64,000 nucleotides of DNA from assembly GCA_012862575.1 (NCBI GenBank), contig BLSF01000004.1, positions 310,001-374,000 of the forward strand, read 5' to 3'. Under the pieces are notes generated by a model, which did no database searches, was not told the origin of the DNA, and was given only the letters and a program-made list of their open reading frames with translations. This stretch comes from Parietichytrium sp. I65-24A (lineage: Eukaryota > Sar > Bigyra > Thraustochytrida > Thraustochytriidae). The position numbers and the translations under genes are program-made. Positions within the stretch are counted from its first letter, which is position 1. Each line of letters begins with the position of its first letter. Positions 33,867 through 42,592 of this stretch are shown here, one piece after another.

Positions 33867-35726
33867 ATGGACGACCAACGAGATGCCGAGACGGCTGCCT
33901 CGAAAGCGGATGATGGTGGCCATGAAAGGCAGAAAGATACAGGGAAAGTGAGCGATGTAGCCAAGGATGGAGAGGGAGAGAGACATCGCGAGAAAGGGAG
34001 TCGTGCCGGTGACAGGGACCGAGACAAGGACCGAGACAGAGACCGGGAACGCGAAAAGGACAGGTCTCGAGACCGAGATCGAGATCGGGACAGGGAGAGG
34101 AGCAGGGATCGCCATCGTGACAGTCGTCGGGACTTGCATCGGGACCGAAGCCGCAGCAAAGAACGCGACAGGCATCGAGAAAGGGACAGGGAGTCGAGGA
34201 GCTACAGATCTCGAGATCATGACTCGAGGGAAAAGAGCGTGCGAGAGGATCGCTCGGACAATGACTACAAGTCGAAGCGCAGTCGCTCCCCGAGGCGCAG
34301 CGACGAGAAGGTTGAGAGTAAGAGGTCTCGATCGGAGAGAGCGGATTCTCGCGATCACGGTCGCGATGACCGAGCTCACAGAGAGCACGAGCGCGAACGA
34401 AACCGCGAACGAGACCGGGAAAGGGACAGCGAAAGGCCACGCGACCGAGACCGAGACCGGGAAAGGGAAAGGGACAGTGAAAGGCCACGTGACCGAGACC
34501 GGGAAAGGGAAAGGGACAGTGAAAGGCCACGCGACCGAGACCGAGACCGGGAAAGGGAAAGGGACAGTGAAAGACCACGCGACCGAGACCGGGAAAGGGA
34601 AAGCTCTCGTGACAAGGCCCGCGACCATGGTCGCGATCGGTCGCGTGATCGTAATCGAGATCGAGATCGATCACGTGATCGAGATCGCGATCGGCAGAAA
34701 TACGAATCCGAGCGAGGCCGTGATCGCCATAGAGAGCGCGATGGTGACCATCATCGTGAGAAGAGTCGTGACGACGATGCTGGTAGGAGTCGAGATCGGG
34801 AGAAGCGAGACAGGGATCGCGCTCATGGGCGCGAACGTAGCCGAGACCGGGAGAGGAGCCGTGGACGAGAGCGAACTAAAGACAGAGATCGTGACCACAG
34901 CACTGACAGAGACCGCAGGCGAGAAGAGGACCGTGAAAACACAAATCGCGATCGAGATGGCTACAAAGATCATGCGAGAGACTCCAGGAGGAGCCACGAA
35001 CGGAGTCGTGATCGGGAACGAGGGCGAAGTCGGGATCGAGATCGAGATCGGTATGGAGACTCAAGAAAGCACACTGAAGGGGAGCACGCGGGCTCTCGCA
35101 GTAGGGGTGGCGCGGGCTCAGTGGACCGACATCACAGATCTGAGCCGCACTCTCGCGATGATCGGAGGGAGTCTCGAGAGCACCGCCGCTCTCGAAGCCC
35201 TGGCAAGAGCAGAGATGACAATGGGCGCCATTCTTCTCGTCGTGATAGCAGCAACCAACGCTCCTCTCGAGACAATGACAGATACCACCACCACCCTGAA
35301 AAGTCGAGTCGAAAGCATTCATCTAGTAGGAGCAGGTCTAGAGATCACTCTGCGCGGCACAGACAGTCTTCCGAAAGATCTTCTGAGCGAGAAAGCGAAA
35401 TGTCCCTCGAGGTTACTCGCGAGGCCGGGGGGCATAGACATACAAAGTCGCACGTATCCAGCAAGCCAGAAGAAGTCATCATTAGGGATTATTCGCAACC
35501 AGCAAAAGAGGCCTCATGGTTTGAGTTTCTCCTTCCAGAAGACCAAGCGTTATACAATTCGTTCGAGCAAAACGACGCCCATCAGCTTGCGAGCGTGAAC
35601 ATCGAACTTGATCACATGCTACACAGACACCGTCGTCTGGCAATAAGGAGGCGTGTTACGTGTCTGAGCCTCAGATTTGCAAGTTTCGAGAATTTTGAGA
35701 ACCTTGAGAATATGAAGACTCCGTGA
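33867..35726 (+). CDS. RD/RE-repeat SR-type protein
   Basis: A 619-residue protein that is mostly Arg-Asp, Arg-Glu and Arg-Ser dipeptides (residues about 30-530), like the low-complexity arms of nuclear splicing factors. A conserved-looking C-terminal segment follows: PEEVIIRDYSQPAKEASWFE, then FLLPEDQALYNSFEQND. The last 30 residues end in a Phe/Glu/Asn-rich tail. I see no RRM or other folded RNA-binding domain, so it cannot be named. A nuclear, spliceosome-associated role is the likely reading. Tandem DNA repeats of 42 and 48 bp within 34433-34600 show recent expansion. Long frames on the opposite strand and in another plus frame here are side effects of the repeat composition. It ends 124 bp before the stop of the convergent docking-protein gene. 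The true 3' end could lie in a further exon. Confidence 0.7.
   Translation: MDDQRDAETAASKADDGGHERQKDTGKVSDVAKDGEGERHREKGSRAGDRDRDKDRDRDREREKDRSRDRDRDRDRERSRDRHRDSRRDLHRDRSRSKERDRHRERDRESRSYRSRDHDSREKSVREDRSDNDYKSKRSRSPRRSDEKVESKRSRSERADSRDHGRDDRAHREHERERNRERDRERDSERPRDRDRDRERERDSERPRDRDRERERDSERPRDRDRDRERERDSERPRDRDRERESSRDKARDHGRDRSRDRNRDRDRSRDRDRDRQKYESERGRDRHRERDGDHHREKSRDDDAGRSRDREKRDRDRAHGRERSRDRERSRGRERTKDRDRDHSTDRDRRREEDRENTNRDRDGYKDHARDSRRSHERSRDRERGRSRDRDRDRYGDSRKHTEGEHAGSRSRGGAGSVDRHHRSEPHSRDDRRESREHRRSRSPGKSRDDNGRHSSRRDSSNQRSSRDNDRYHHHPEKSSRKHSSSRSRSRDHSARHRQSSERSSERESEMSLEVTREAGGHRHTKSHVSSKPEEVIIRDYSQPAKEASWFEFLLPEDQALYNSFEQNDAHQLASVNIELDHMLHRHRRLAIRRRVTCLSLRFASFENFENLENMKTP
34433..34600 (+). 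repeat. Coding tandem repeat, 42/48-bp units
   Basis: Units encoding RPRDRDRERERDSE (14 codons) and the same with one extra RD pair (16 codons) alternate in the order 16, 14, 16, then a partial copy. The near identity at DNA level points to recent unequal exchange or slippage. Confidence 0.85.
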
Positions 35727-35850
35727 AAGACGTCGTTGTAAAGTGTGCGTCTCACTAGCAAGAGTAAAATGATTAGACGATGAAGGACTTGATCAAGATC
35801 TTTTTTCAAAACCCGTGTTGGGCAACAATAGAATGTTATCTACAAGCTTA

Positions 35851-37734
35851 TTAGCTTTTCATCCTCGAATACCGCTGTTGAACCTCTTGCTGAAGGTCGT
35901 CGTAGTGTATGGGAATGGTGTCCTCGTCTGTAAGTTCCTCGACGCCTGCTCGCTGGATGTTCTGCAAATCGGGGAGTTGTAGGCTCTTGTACACATTCAA
36001 CGACGCCATAGATGGCATGGTTGGTCCAAAAGATTTCGTGATGGAGTTTACTAAGAGTTGGGTCTCCTTTGGAAATCTCTCAGGTACCCCAGGACTGAGA
36101 ATGCTGCTCAGAGCTGCCCTGTAGTCCGAGGGAGATCTCTCTGCCTCTGTTGCATGCGGTGAGGTCGCGCGTGGCTTGGATGCTACTTTGCCGCCCTCTT
36201 TCAGAGTTGCTCCACACTCGCACAATTGTGCGAGACTGTTGAATACTTCATCCAGCTTGTGCTCCACAACGCCGAGGTACACCATTAGATCACCAGCATC
36301 CTGATTCTCTGCAGGAAGCCTGTTGTAAATATTAGCAATCATGTTCTCGTCCAGGGTCGGTTTCATCAGGTCGAATAATGCTCCTATTCCTTGCCTGAAA
36401 GTGTTCACCATTTGGTCCAGATTACTTTGTTTTTCTTCAAACCACTTGATTTTCTCGGTGGCATCCTTTTTCGCGCTGTGCAGACCTTGCAAAATCTTTC
36501 TTCTCGCTACGTCTTCGGTCTCAAGTTTTTGTTTGGATTGGGCTACCTGCTCTCGAACCCTAGCGATCTCCGCGCTGACCTCTTCGTGTTCATTTTCAAT
36601 ATCTGCAAGGTGCACAAAGTTCTGAAAATTGTCATTTTCAATATTAGCGAACTTCTCCACCATCTCTTCCAGAGAGGAAATCCCTTCGGCCTCCTTTATG
36701 GCCTCGAAAGCCTGTCTGTAGCTTTCGGCACCAGCTGAGACTTTGAGTTTGAGAACTCTGTCAAAAACGACTGACCATCTGCTACGTAATACTGAGGCCC
36801 GTAACCTGCTTTCTTCAGCGAGAGTCATCTTTCCGTTTCTTGCAGCCTCAGATCCGTCCACATCTTCCTGTAGTTTTGCTGCTTCGTAAACGGACTCCCA
36901 CCCGTTTTTATCCCAGATGCTCTCATTGTTAAGTTGAAAGGCCCTGGGCTTCTTTCTTTTCGCGTGGTTGTGGTCTCCTTTGGTACCGCCAGGTGCTGAG
37001 GTCTTCTTCTGCTTCGTGCTCGGCGAAATTCCTTTACGACGTAATATATGCCTTTCAGCTGGAGGGTCCTCAAGCTTTTTTGCAAGCTCGTCGAGTTTAT
37101 CGCTCATTTCTTGCAGCCGCACGTCGATATTCTGCTCAACTTCCTTCTTCCGATCGGCCAGCTCCACAAGTCTCTCTTCCAGTCCGGCGCGCACAGCCGC
37201 AAGCTCTAGTGCCCGCGCGCGGGCGCGTTTTCTTTTTTCTACCCCTTCCGCGCTAGCAAGGTTTCCCACACCGTTGGCGTCTTGAAGCACGATCATTTCG
37301 GCCACCCCTAAGCCCCGAACGCCTGGGTTTCTTCTCTTCTCCAATCCTTTCCCTGAAGCCGGCCGCATTGTCTTTGACATCCTAATGTTTTTCCGCCGTG
37401 CAATATTAACTGCGTCCTTCGCGGAAGCTGCTTTTTCTCGTACTTGCGCCAGACGCTCCTTTGCTCGAATGAGACGCTCATTCAATAGTTCCTTCGTGGA
37501 CCGGAGCCTTTGGGCGTTCATTCGTGGCGAAACCTGGCGTTGTCGAGCTGCATTTCGAAGGCGTTCCACGTCCGCACTACGTGCAGCAATCCTGCGCTCT
37601 AGCGCGCGAACATTTGTGCGCGCTTCTGCTACGCGCCGCACGGCTTTCGCCGCTCGATTTTGCAGGTCACGGACCTCTGCATCGCAGCCAAGAGCTGGCC
37701 CTGCGCATTCTGGGATGCGCTCGCCGACAAGTGC
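35851..37734 (-). CDS. Outer dynein arm docking protein, ODAD1/CCDC63-like
   Basis: A 627-residue, largely coiled-coil protein. The middle part carries the family signature of ODAD1 (CCDC114), CCDC63 and algal DC2: SYRQAFEAIKEAEGISSLEE, then VEKFANIENDNFQNFVHLAD followed by IENEHEEV, and further on NTFRQGIGALFDLM. These proteins anchor outer dynein arms to the doublet microtubules of motile flagella. The N-terminal 400 residues are long Arg/Glu/Ala-rich helices; a basic linker (about residues 255-285) interrupts them. The ATG at 37734 is the first in frame after a stop-free stretch that begins with GTG at 37794. A short upstream exon, MDSKTEGN, spliced before nt 37797 is possible, so the N terminus is uncertain. 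The gene converges with the RD-repeat gene and diverges from the coiled-coil gene at 38321. Its presence implies a flagellate stage. Confidence 0.8.
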   Translation of the reverse strand, partial: ALVGERIPECAGPALGCDAEVRDLQNRAAKAVRRVAEARTNVRALERRIAARSADVERLRNAARQRQVSPRMNAQRLRSTKELLNERLIRAKERLAQVREKAASAKDAVNIARRKNIRMSKTMRPASGKGLEKRRNPGVRGLGVAEMIVLQDANGVGNLASAEGVEKRKRARARALELAAVRAGLEERLVELADRKKEVEQNIDVRLQEMSDKLDELAKKLEDPPAERHILRRKGISPSTKQKKTSAPGGTKGDHNHAKRKKPRAFQLNNESIWDKNGWESVYEAAKLQEDVDGSEAARNGKMTLAEESRLRASVLRSRWSVVFDRVLKLKVSAGAESYRQAFEAIKEAEGISSLEEMVEKFANIENDNFQNFVHLADIENEHEEVSAEIARVREQVAQSKQKLETEDVARRKILQGLHSAKKDATEKIKWFEEKQSNLDQMVNTFRQGIGALFDLMKPTLDENMIANIYNRLPAENQDAGDLMVYLGVVEHKLDEVFNSLAQLCECGATLKEGGKVASKPRATSPHATEAERSPSDYRAALSSILSPGVPERFPKETQLLVNSITKSFGPTMPSMASLNVYKSLQLPDLQNIQRAGVEELTDEDTIPIHYDDLQQEVQQRYSRMKS

Positions 37735-38320
37735 CATCTCCCGGTGTAGGTTAGCAACGGCCGAGCCTTCGAAAGCAGCGATGCACTTTCTCACGGGCTG
37801 TCTATCCTCCGACGTACAGACGGAGACACACAGAGCGCATCATACTTTAGAAAATAGTAAAAGCCAATCTCCGAAACCTCAAAAAGGTTTCACGTTTCCT
37901 TCTGTTTTCGAGTCCATCCAACCCAAACACACCTACTCTACTCTCCCCGCTAATGACTGCTATCACAAAATTATTTTTTCTTCTAGCGTACCTCACTAGA
38001 GCATGAGCTCATTACTTCACTCTTAGTATACCGGATGGCTTGCTGCTAACCCTTGACTTTAACGCCCTACTATGAATACAAGTAGGAAATCCGGTGGGGG
38101 TAGCTAACGGATATTTTTATGTTATGGCAATATGTTGGAGCGAGTATGCGCGCACCGAAGAAGCCAGCGAGAAACTGTCTCTTATCTGTCCTCCGCTGCT
38201 ATCTGATAGGTTGATAGGCTGATAGGCTGATAGATTGGAGGGGCAGAGGGGCAGGAGCACGGGTAGACTTTGGGCGCGTAAATGCGAGGCGGTGGGCCCG
38301 CCTGCTTATAACGGCGGGTG
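37735..38320. other. Divergent intergenic region (shared promoter)
   Basis: A 586-bp gap between divergently transcribed genes for the docking protein and a coiled-coil protein. The right half has a GATAGGCT repeat (about 38201-38237). A shared bidirectional promoter is likely by position. If the coiled-coil protein is also flagellar, co-regulation would make sense. Confidence 0.5.
38201..38237. repeat. GATAGGCT-type tandem repeat
   Basis: Four imperfect copies of an 8-mer (GATAGGTT, GATAGGCT, GATAGGCT, GATAGATT) about 85 bp before the start of the coiled-coil gene. Confidence 0.85.
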
Positions 38321-39292
38321 ATGGCGAACGAAGCCCAAGCTCCACGCGTTGAAAGCATCAAGCCGTGGGACGAATTCGCGGCAAGAGTGAACTGGCAGAG
38401 CCAGGACGGCGATTCGAGAAATGACGCTGTGTGGCAGCAGAAAAATGATGTCGACGCCTCAGACCCTACTGCGAGTGATACGTTTGCGAAGCAGAACGGA
38501 GAGGAAAGAATGGCTGTTGAGGGTGGACGAGAGTCCACACGGAAACAGCAAGCGGACGCGCCAGGCCGCTCAGGATACGTAACTTCACCTCTCGCAGTCA
38601 ACTTTGCGGGTAAATCACGTACTCCAGAAGATGTGGCACATCGTAGCCACGCAGAGATTGAGACATTAGTCGAAGCGCGGCTCCAAGAACGTGTGCGCGC
38701 AGAACTACGGAAAATAGGTCCGAAAGCCCGGCCGAACCAGGACCAGATATTCCAAGTCGAAATAGCTCGGAGGAACGTAGAGTCCCAGCAAACCTATATA
38801 CATCAACTTGAGTCTGAGCTGCAGTACCTTCGACAACACTGTCATATGCAGGAGTTGGAAATCAACAAGCTAAGACAGTCCTGTCAAGGCCTCAGCGGGG
38901 ATATCAAGGTGATCGTGCAGGAGGAGAGAAGAACTGCGACAATGGCTCTTGAACACGCCAGAACCCAGAGCGAGAAGACCATTTCGCAACTCATGAAGCA
39001 GCACAAACTTCAGATGAAAGATGCAGATAACAAGATTGCAGGTCTGCGAAGCGAGTTACTTGCGACTCAGGACCGCTTAGAAGACGTTAACAGCCGAGAT
39101 TCTTCCGAGGACCAAAAGAGAGGAAAGGCGAAGACATTGCTGCAGAGGGCGCTAGACGTGTTAGATGAGCTCGTTCCTCCGAGTGTCTCGCCGATTTCTC
39201 CAGGGTTCAGTACCAGTATTGCGAAAGTCACCTCGCCAAAGTCTAAAGCGGTCAAAGGAAAAGCCCAAGTGAAGAATCGAAGCGTGCGGTAA
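38321..39292 (+). CDS. Coiled-coil protein of unknown function
   Basis: A 323-residue protein not recognised as a named family. It starts MANEAQAPRVESIKPWDEFA at the ATG at 38321. The first 110 residues are polar and probably disordered. From about residue 110 to 260 it is a strong coiled coil with heptads, including LVEARLQERVRAELRKIG, YIHQLESELQYLRQH and LEINKLRQSCQGL. The C terminus is basic (KSKAVKGKAQVKNRS). There is no membrane segment. It is divergently paired with the outer dynein arm docking gene over 586 bp, so a ciliary or centrosomal role is an attractive guess but only a guess. Confidence 0.65.
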   Translation: MANEAQAPRVESIKPWDEFAARVNWQSQDGDSRNDAVWQQKNDVDASDPTASDTFAKQNGEERMAVEGGRESTRKQQADAPGRSGYVTSPLAVNFAGKSRTPEDVAHRSHAEIETLVEARLQERVRAELRKIGPKARPNQDQIFQVEIARRNVESQQTYIHQLESELQYLRQHCHMQELEINKLRQSCQGLSGDIKVIVQEERRTATMALEHARTQSEKTISQLMKQHKLQMKDADNKIAGLRSELLATQDRLEDVNSRDSSEDQKRGKAKTLLQRALDVLDELVPPSVSPISPGFSTSIAKVTSPKSKAVKGKAQVKNRSVR

Positions 39293-39549
39293 TGGTGCTC
39301 GACGAACTTTTAAAACCACGCAAATATTACTCCCGGTGGAGCTCGTTGTCTATATTACGCAAAAAGATGCGATTTTTTTTCTTGGGAATGCAAATTTAGA
39401 GTTAAAATTTCCAGTACGTTTGAACGCACTCCCAGCTCCTGCATTCAAACGCCACAGCTGTACTTGCCAGGGAACGTTGCCAATATGCGTGCTGAACAGG
39501 TTTCATTCATGAGAAGCAAAATATTTTTACACACGCCAAGCTTCCGATC

Positions 39550-39669
39550 AAATTCCCAATTCCCAATTCCCAATATTCCCAACTCCCAACTCCCAATTCC
39601 CAATTCCCAATTCCCAATTCCCAATTCCCAATTCCCAATTCCCAATTCCCAATTCCCAATTCCCAATTC
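39550..39669. repeat. Heptanucleotide array (CCCAATT)n
   Basis: About 16 copies of CCCAATT with a few variants (CCCAATA, CCCAACT). It resembles a telomeric heptamer in length and strand bias, but the unit differs from CCCTAAA. Confidence 0.95.
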
Positions 39670-40195
39670 CAATTCCATTTCAAAGAAAGCGAATGCTCTT
39701 CCAACACATTCCCATTCCATCTCCATTTCAATCAAGTTAAAATGAAGAACGGCGAACACTCTACTTCGCGACGCTCTTTGGCGCTCTGCGACGAGCGAGA
39801 GATACATGGGCCGACAACACCAACGACACGGAGAAATCTTGTTCCAAAAACATTCCCAGAACATGCTGCTTCTCCCTCTCACCACCATCACCACCAACCC
39901 ACTGTCCTACTGCACAACCTAACGACGCCTAGACCTCTTAGCCATCCTACGCCAACCACCACGCTCGCCTTTCCCCACTGAGTCATACTGAGTCTCTGTC
40001 ACCCCCAAAACTCGCGGAGCACAGAGGGAAGAGAGGAGAAGGAAAGAAACACACCCACACACACACAGAAAGAGAAAGAGAGAGAGTGTGTGTGTGTCCG
40101 CGCGCACATCGCATCAATCGTCCGCGCACAGTAAGAGTGGCACATCCTCGTCCGACAATCCTCGGCGCTCTCACAGCGAAAAACAACGCGCCATA

Positions 40196-40237
40196 CAAAC
40201 AAACAAACAAACAAACAAACGAACGAACGAACGAACA
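40196..40237. repeat. AAAC then GAAC tetranucleotide repeat
   Basis: Seven AAAC units run directly into four GAAC units, in the probable 5' leader of the Brf1 gene. Confidence 0.95.
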
Positions 40238-40344
40238 CCTCACACGAGCAGCAAGAGGAGTAAGAGGAGCAAGAGGAGCGCCATTGAACAAGGCCAGCAG
40301 TCGGTGCAGTGAGAGAGTCGGGGAGCAGTGGAGAGCAGGAGAGC

Positions 40345-42315
40345 ATGGCGGAGTCAGAGAAGCCGCGGTTTCAGTGCCCTTCGGCCAAGTGCGGTTCGTA
40401 CAATGTGGAGCAGACGAACCAGGGAGTGTTCTGCGGAGACTGTGGTGCGGTGATCGAGGAATCCTCGTTCGATCTGTCGGTCAGTTTCACGGACAACAAT
40501 GACGGGTCGCGGTCGATGACTGGGCAGTTTGTGAGTAATATGTGCACGACGCCGTACCGGTTCGGGGGCCCCGGCGGCGTGGGCTTCAATCGCGAGTCGA
40601 GGGAAGTGACGATCGCGAACGGCAAGAAGCGCATCCAGCAGTTGGCGTCAGCGCTAAAGTTAAGCCACTTTGTGGACGCGGCGCTGAGGCTGTTTCTGTC
40701 GGCTGTGCAACGCAACTTTGTGCACGGGAGGAAAACTAGCAATGTGGTGGCTGCTTGCTTGTACATCGTGTGCAGGCAGAGAAATGCGTCGCACCTGCTC
40801 ATCGACTTTAGCGACGTGCTGCAGACCAATGTGTATGTGCTGGGCAACTGCTTTCTCAAGTTCCGCAGACTTTTGAATCTTGAGCTGCCCGCTATCGACC
40901 CAGTCCATTACATTGATCGTTTCGCCGCAAAGCTGGAGTTTTCGGACAAAACACATGACGTGGCGAAAACGGCGCACAAACTTGTGGCTCGCATGAAACG
41001 CGACTGGATCCAAACGGGGAGGAGACCTTCTGGCGTCTGTGGCGCCGCGCTCATCATTGCCGCCAGGATGCACGGGTTTCACCGCACTCAGCGCGAAGTG
41101 GTGAACGTGATGAAAATTTGCGAGGAGACGCTGCGAAAACGCCTCGTGGAGTTTGAAAGTACTCCTTCAGGCAACTTGACGGTGGAAGAATTTCTGCAGA
41201 TCGACCTTGCGGAAGAGGCCAATCCCCCAGCGTTTACACGAAACAGGCTCCACGAACAAAAACTGATCGAGCGAGAGGCAAAGCGCCTTCACGTTGAGGT
41301 GCTTACCCTGGAGGCTTCATCCCAAGACGACAGTTGTGCGCGCAATTCTGACGAGGAGAAGGGTGGTGAGCCAGAAGTTACTTCTAGTCCCATTAAAGGT
41401 AAGCGGGCGACGATAATGGCTGAACGACAGGTTGCCCAAGAAGCTATGTACAAGTCGCTCGAAGAAGAGCTCGAAGCTTCCCTGAAGAGTTTCGAGGAGC
41501 AGCAAAATTTGGGGCAAGACGAACTTGACATGGACGAGGAGACCGAGCAAGCCTCCGCAAAGGGGGGCAACGATCCAATATTTGGAAAGGGACCTGATCA
41601 GCTCCCCGAGGAGGATGAGAACGACGCAGAAAACGAAAACGAAGACGAAGCTGAAATTGAAGCACGGATTCAACGTCGCGCAGAAGTTGTGAACAAGCAT
41701 ATCCATGGTCCCCTTAAAGCTTCACCTGCCCCTGTATCCATCTCGGACAAAGCTCCTCGAGAGCTAGGAAGCTTGAATGCACAAGATGATGGCGGCGAGG
41801 AGGTCAGTCAGACTTTTGACTCTCAACGTACCGAAGCTCTCATGTTGGATCCCACTCCTGCCCCACCTACGCCTCCCAGTAAATCTCGGGCCAAAAAGGG
41901 TCACAAGAGCGTAGATGACATCACAAAGGACATCATTTCGAATCCCCGCAAGCTCAAGCAGGCGCCGCACAACGAGGAAGAGGCGTTGTACAAGGAAGGT
42001 AACGAGCTTTTGTTGTGCTCTACGGAAGCTGAGGATGACGAGCTGTTCAAGGACGAAATCGACGATCTTTTATTAAAACCGGACGAATCTCGAGTGAAGA
42101 AAGTTCTCTGGACTGTACAGAACAAAGACTATCTTGAAAAGGAGCGGCAGGATCGCCTGGAAGGAAAAACGAAGCGCAAGCGAAAGAGAAAGCCAAAGAG
42201 CGATGCACAAGGCGGCACTGGCGTTGCCAATGACGGCCAAGGCGAGCCTGAGCCCAGCAAGAAGATGTCCAAGAAGATTGATCACGAGGCTTGGAACAAA
42301 ATTTTTGGGCTGTAA
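40345..42315 (+). CDS. BRF1: TFIIIB subunit Brf1
   Basis: A 656-residue Brf1, the TFIIB-related subunit of TFIIIB that recruits RNA polymerase III to tRNA and 5S genes in the nucleus. It has an N-terminal zinc ribbon with Cys11, Cys16, Cys30 and Cys33; the first pair is spaced C-x4-C, not the usual C-x2-C. Two cyclin-fold repeats follow (about residues 75-275), with SNVVAACLYIVCRQR and GVCGAALIIAARMHGFHRT. After an acidic linker rich in Glu, Asp and Gln comes the TBP-binding Brf1 homology block (about 575-625): DDLLLKPDESRVKKVLW followed by KDYLEKERQDRLEGK, then a basic tail. The full set of Brf1 landmarks is present. The start is the ATG at 40345, 12 codons inside a longer open frame. The gene converges with the ankyrin gene. 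Confidence 0.93.
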   Translation: MAESEKPRFQCPSAKCGSYNVEQTNQGVFCGDCGAVIEESSFDLSVSFTDNNDGSRSMTGQFVSNMCTTPYRFGGPGGVGFNRESREVTIANGKKRIQQLASALKLSHFVDAALRLFLSAVQRNFVHGRKTSNVVAACLYIVCRQRNASHLLIDFSDVLQTNVYVLGNCFLKFRRLLNLELPAIDPVHYIDRFAAKLEFSDKTHDVAKTAHKLVARMKRDWIQTGRRPSGVCGAALIIAARMHGFHRTQREVVNVMKICEETLRKRLVEFESTPSGNLTVEEFLQIDLAEEANPPAFTRNRLHEQKLIEREAKRLHVEVLTLEASSQDDSCARNSDEEKGGEPEVTSSPIKGKRATIMAERQVAQEAMYKSLEEELEASLKSFEEQQNLGQDELDMDEETEQASAKGGNDPIFGKGPDQLPEEDENDAENENEDEAEIEARIQRRAEVVNKHIHGPLKASPAPVSISDKAPRELGSLNAQDDGGEEVSQTFDSQRTEALMLDPTPAPPTPPSKSRAKKGHKSVDDITKDIISNPRKLKQAPHNEEEALYKEGNELLLCSTEAEDDELFKDEIDDLLLKPDESRVKKVLWTVQNKDYLEKERQDRLEGKTKRKRKRKPKSDAQGGTGVANDGQGEPEPSKKMSKKIDHEAWNKIFGL

Positions 42316-42592
42316 ATTTTTAAAGCTGTTTGTGTTGTCGTCGAAAGAGTGGTAAAAAAGAGTTAAATATTGCGAAGTTTATTGCCTCACAGTTTGAGTT
42401 GATGTCGACTAAAGTTAAGGAGCTCTATGCCGAAATTGAGATCATCACAAACGATAGCGTCTCTTCAGACCCTCGTATTGACAAAGTGTGTCTCGATAGA
42501 CTTTGAGTACCACATGCGAATTGGGAAATTTGCGATTAAAAAAGTACACATGTTTAAAAAAAAGAAAGAAGGCAATTAGATGCTGACGCACC

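Larger units (their letters stand above)
39293..40344. other. Intergenic region with heptamer array
   Basis: About 1.05 kb between two plus-strand genes. It contains a long CCCAATT heptamer array (39550-39669), histidine-coding CAC runs near 39880, purine and CA/GA runs near 40030-40095, and AAAC/GAAC tetramers (40196-40237). The short open frames all overlap these repeats. The right part should be the promoter and 5' leader of the Brf1 gene. Confidence 0.65.

Noticed and set aside
33706-34674. Long minus-strand open frames opposite the RD/RE-repeat gene
   Set aside because: The complement of Arg-Asp/Arg-Glu codon repeats stays open in several frames and gives monotonous Ser/Arg/Pro/Phe strings. 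Composition explains them.
33967-35598. A 543-codon plus-strand frame overlapping the RD/RE gene in another phase
   Set aside because: It yields Glu-Thr-Glu-Ile strings, a shifted reading of the same repeats, while the chosen frame gives a known SR-type composition and a conserved-looking C terminus.
39464-39897. Open frames on both strands through the CCCAATT array
   Set aside because: A 7-bp repeat of this composition leaves several frames open; the products are pure NSQFPIP or WELGIGN repeats.
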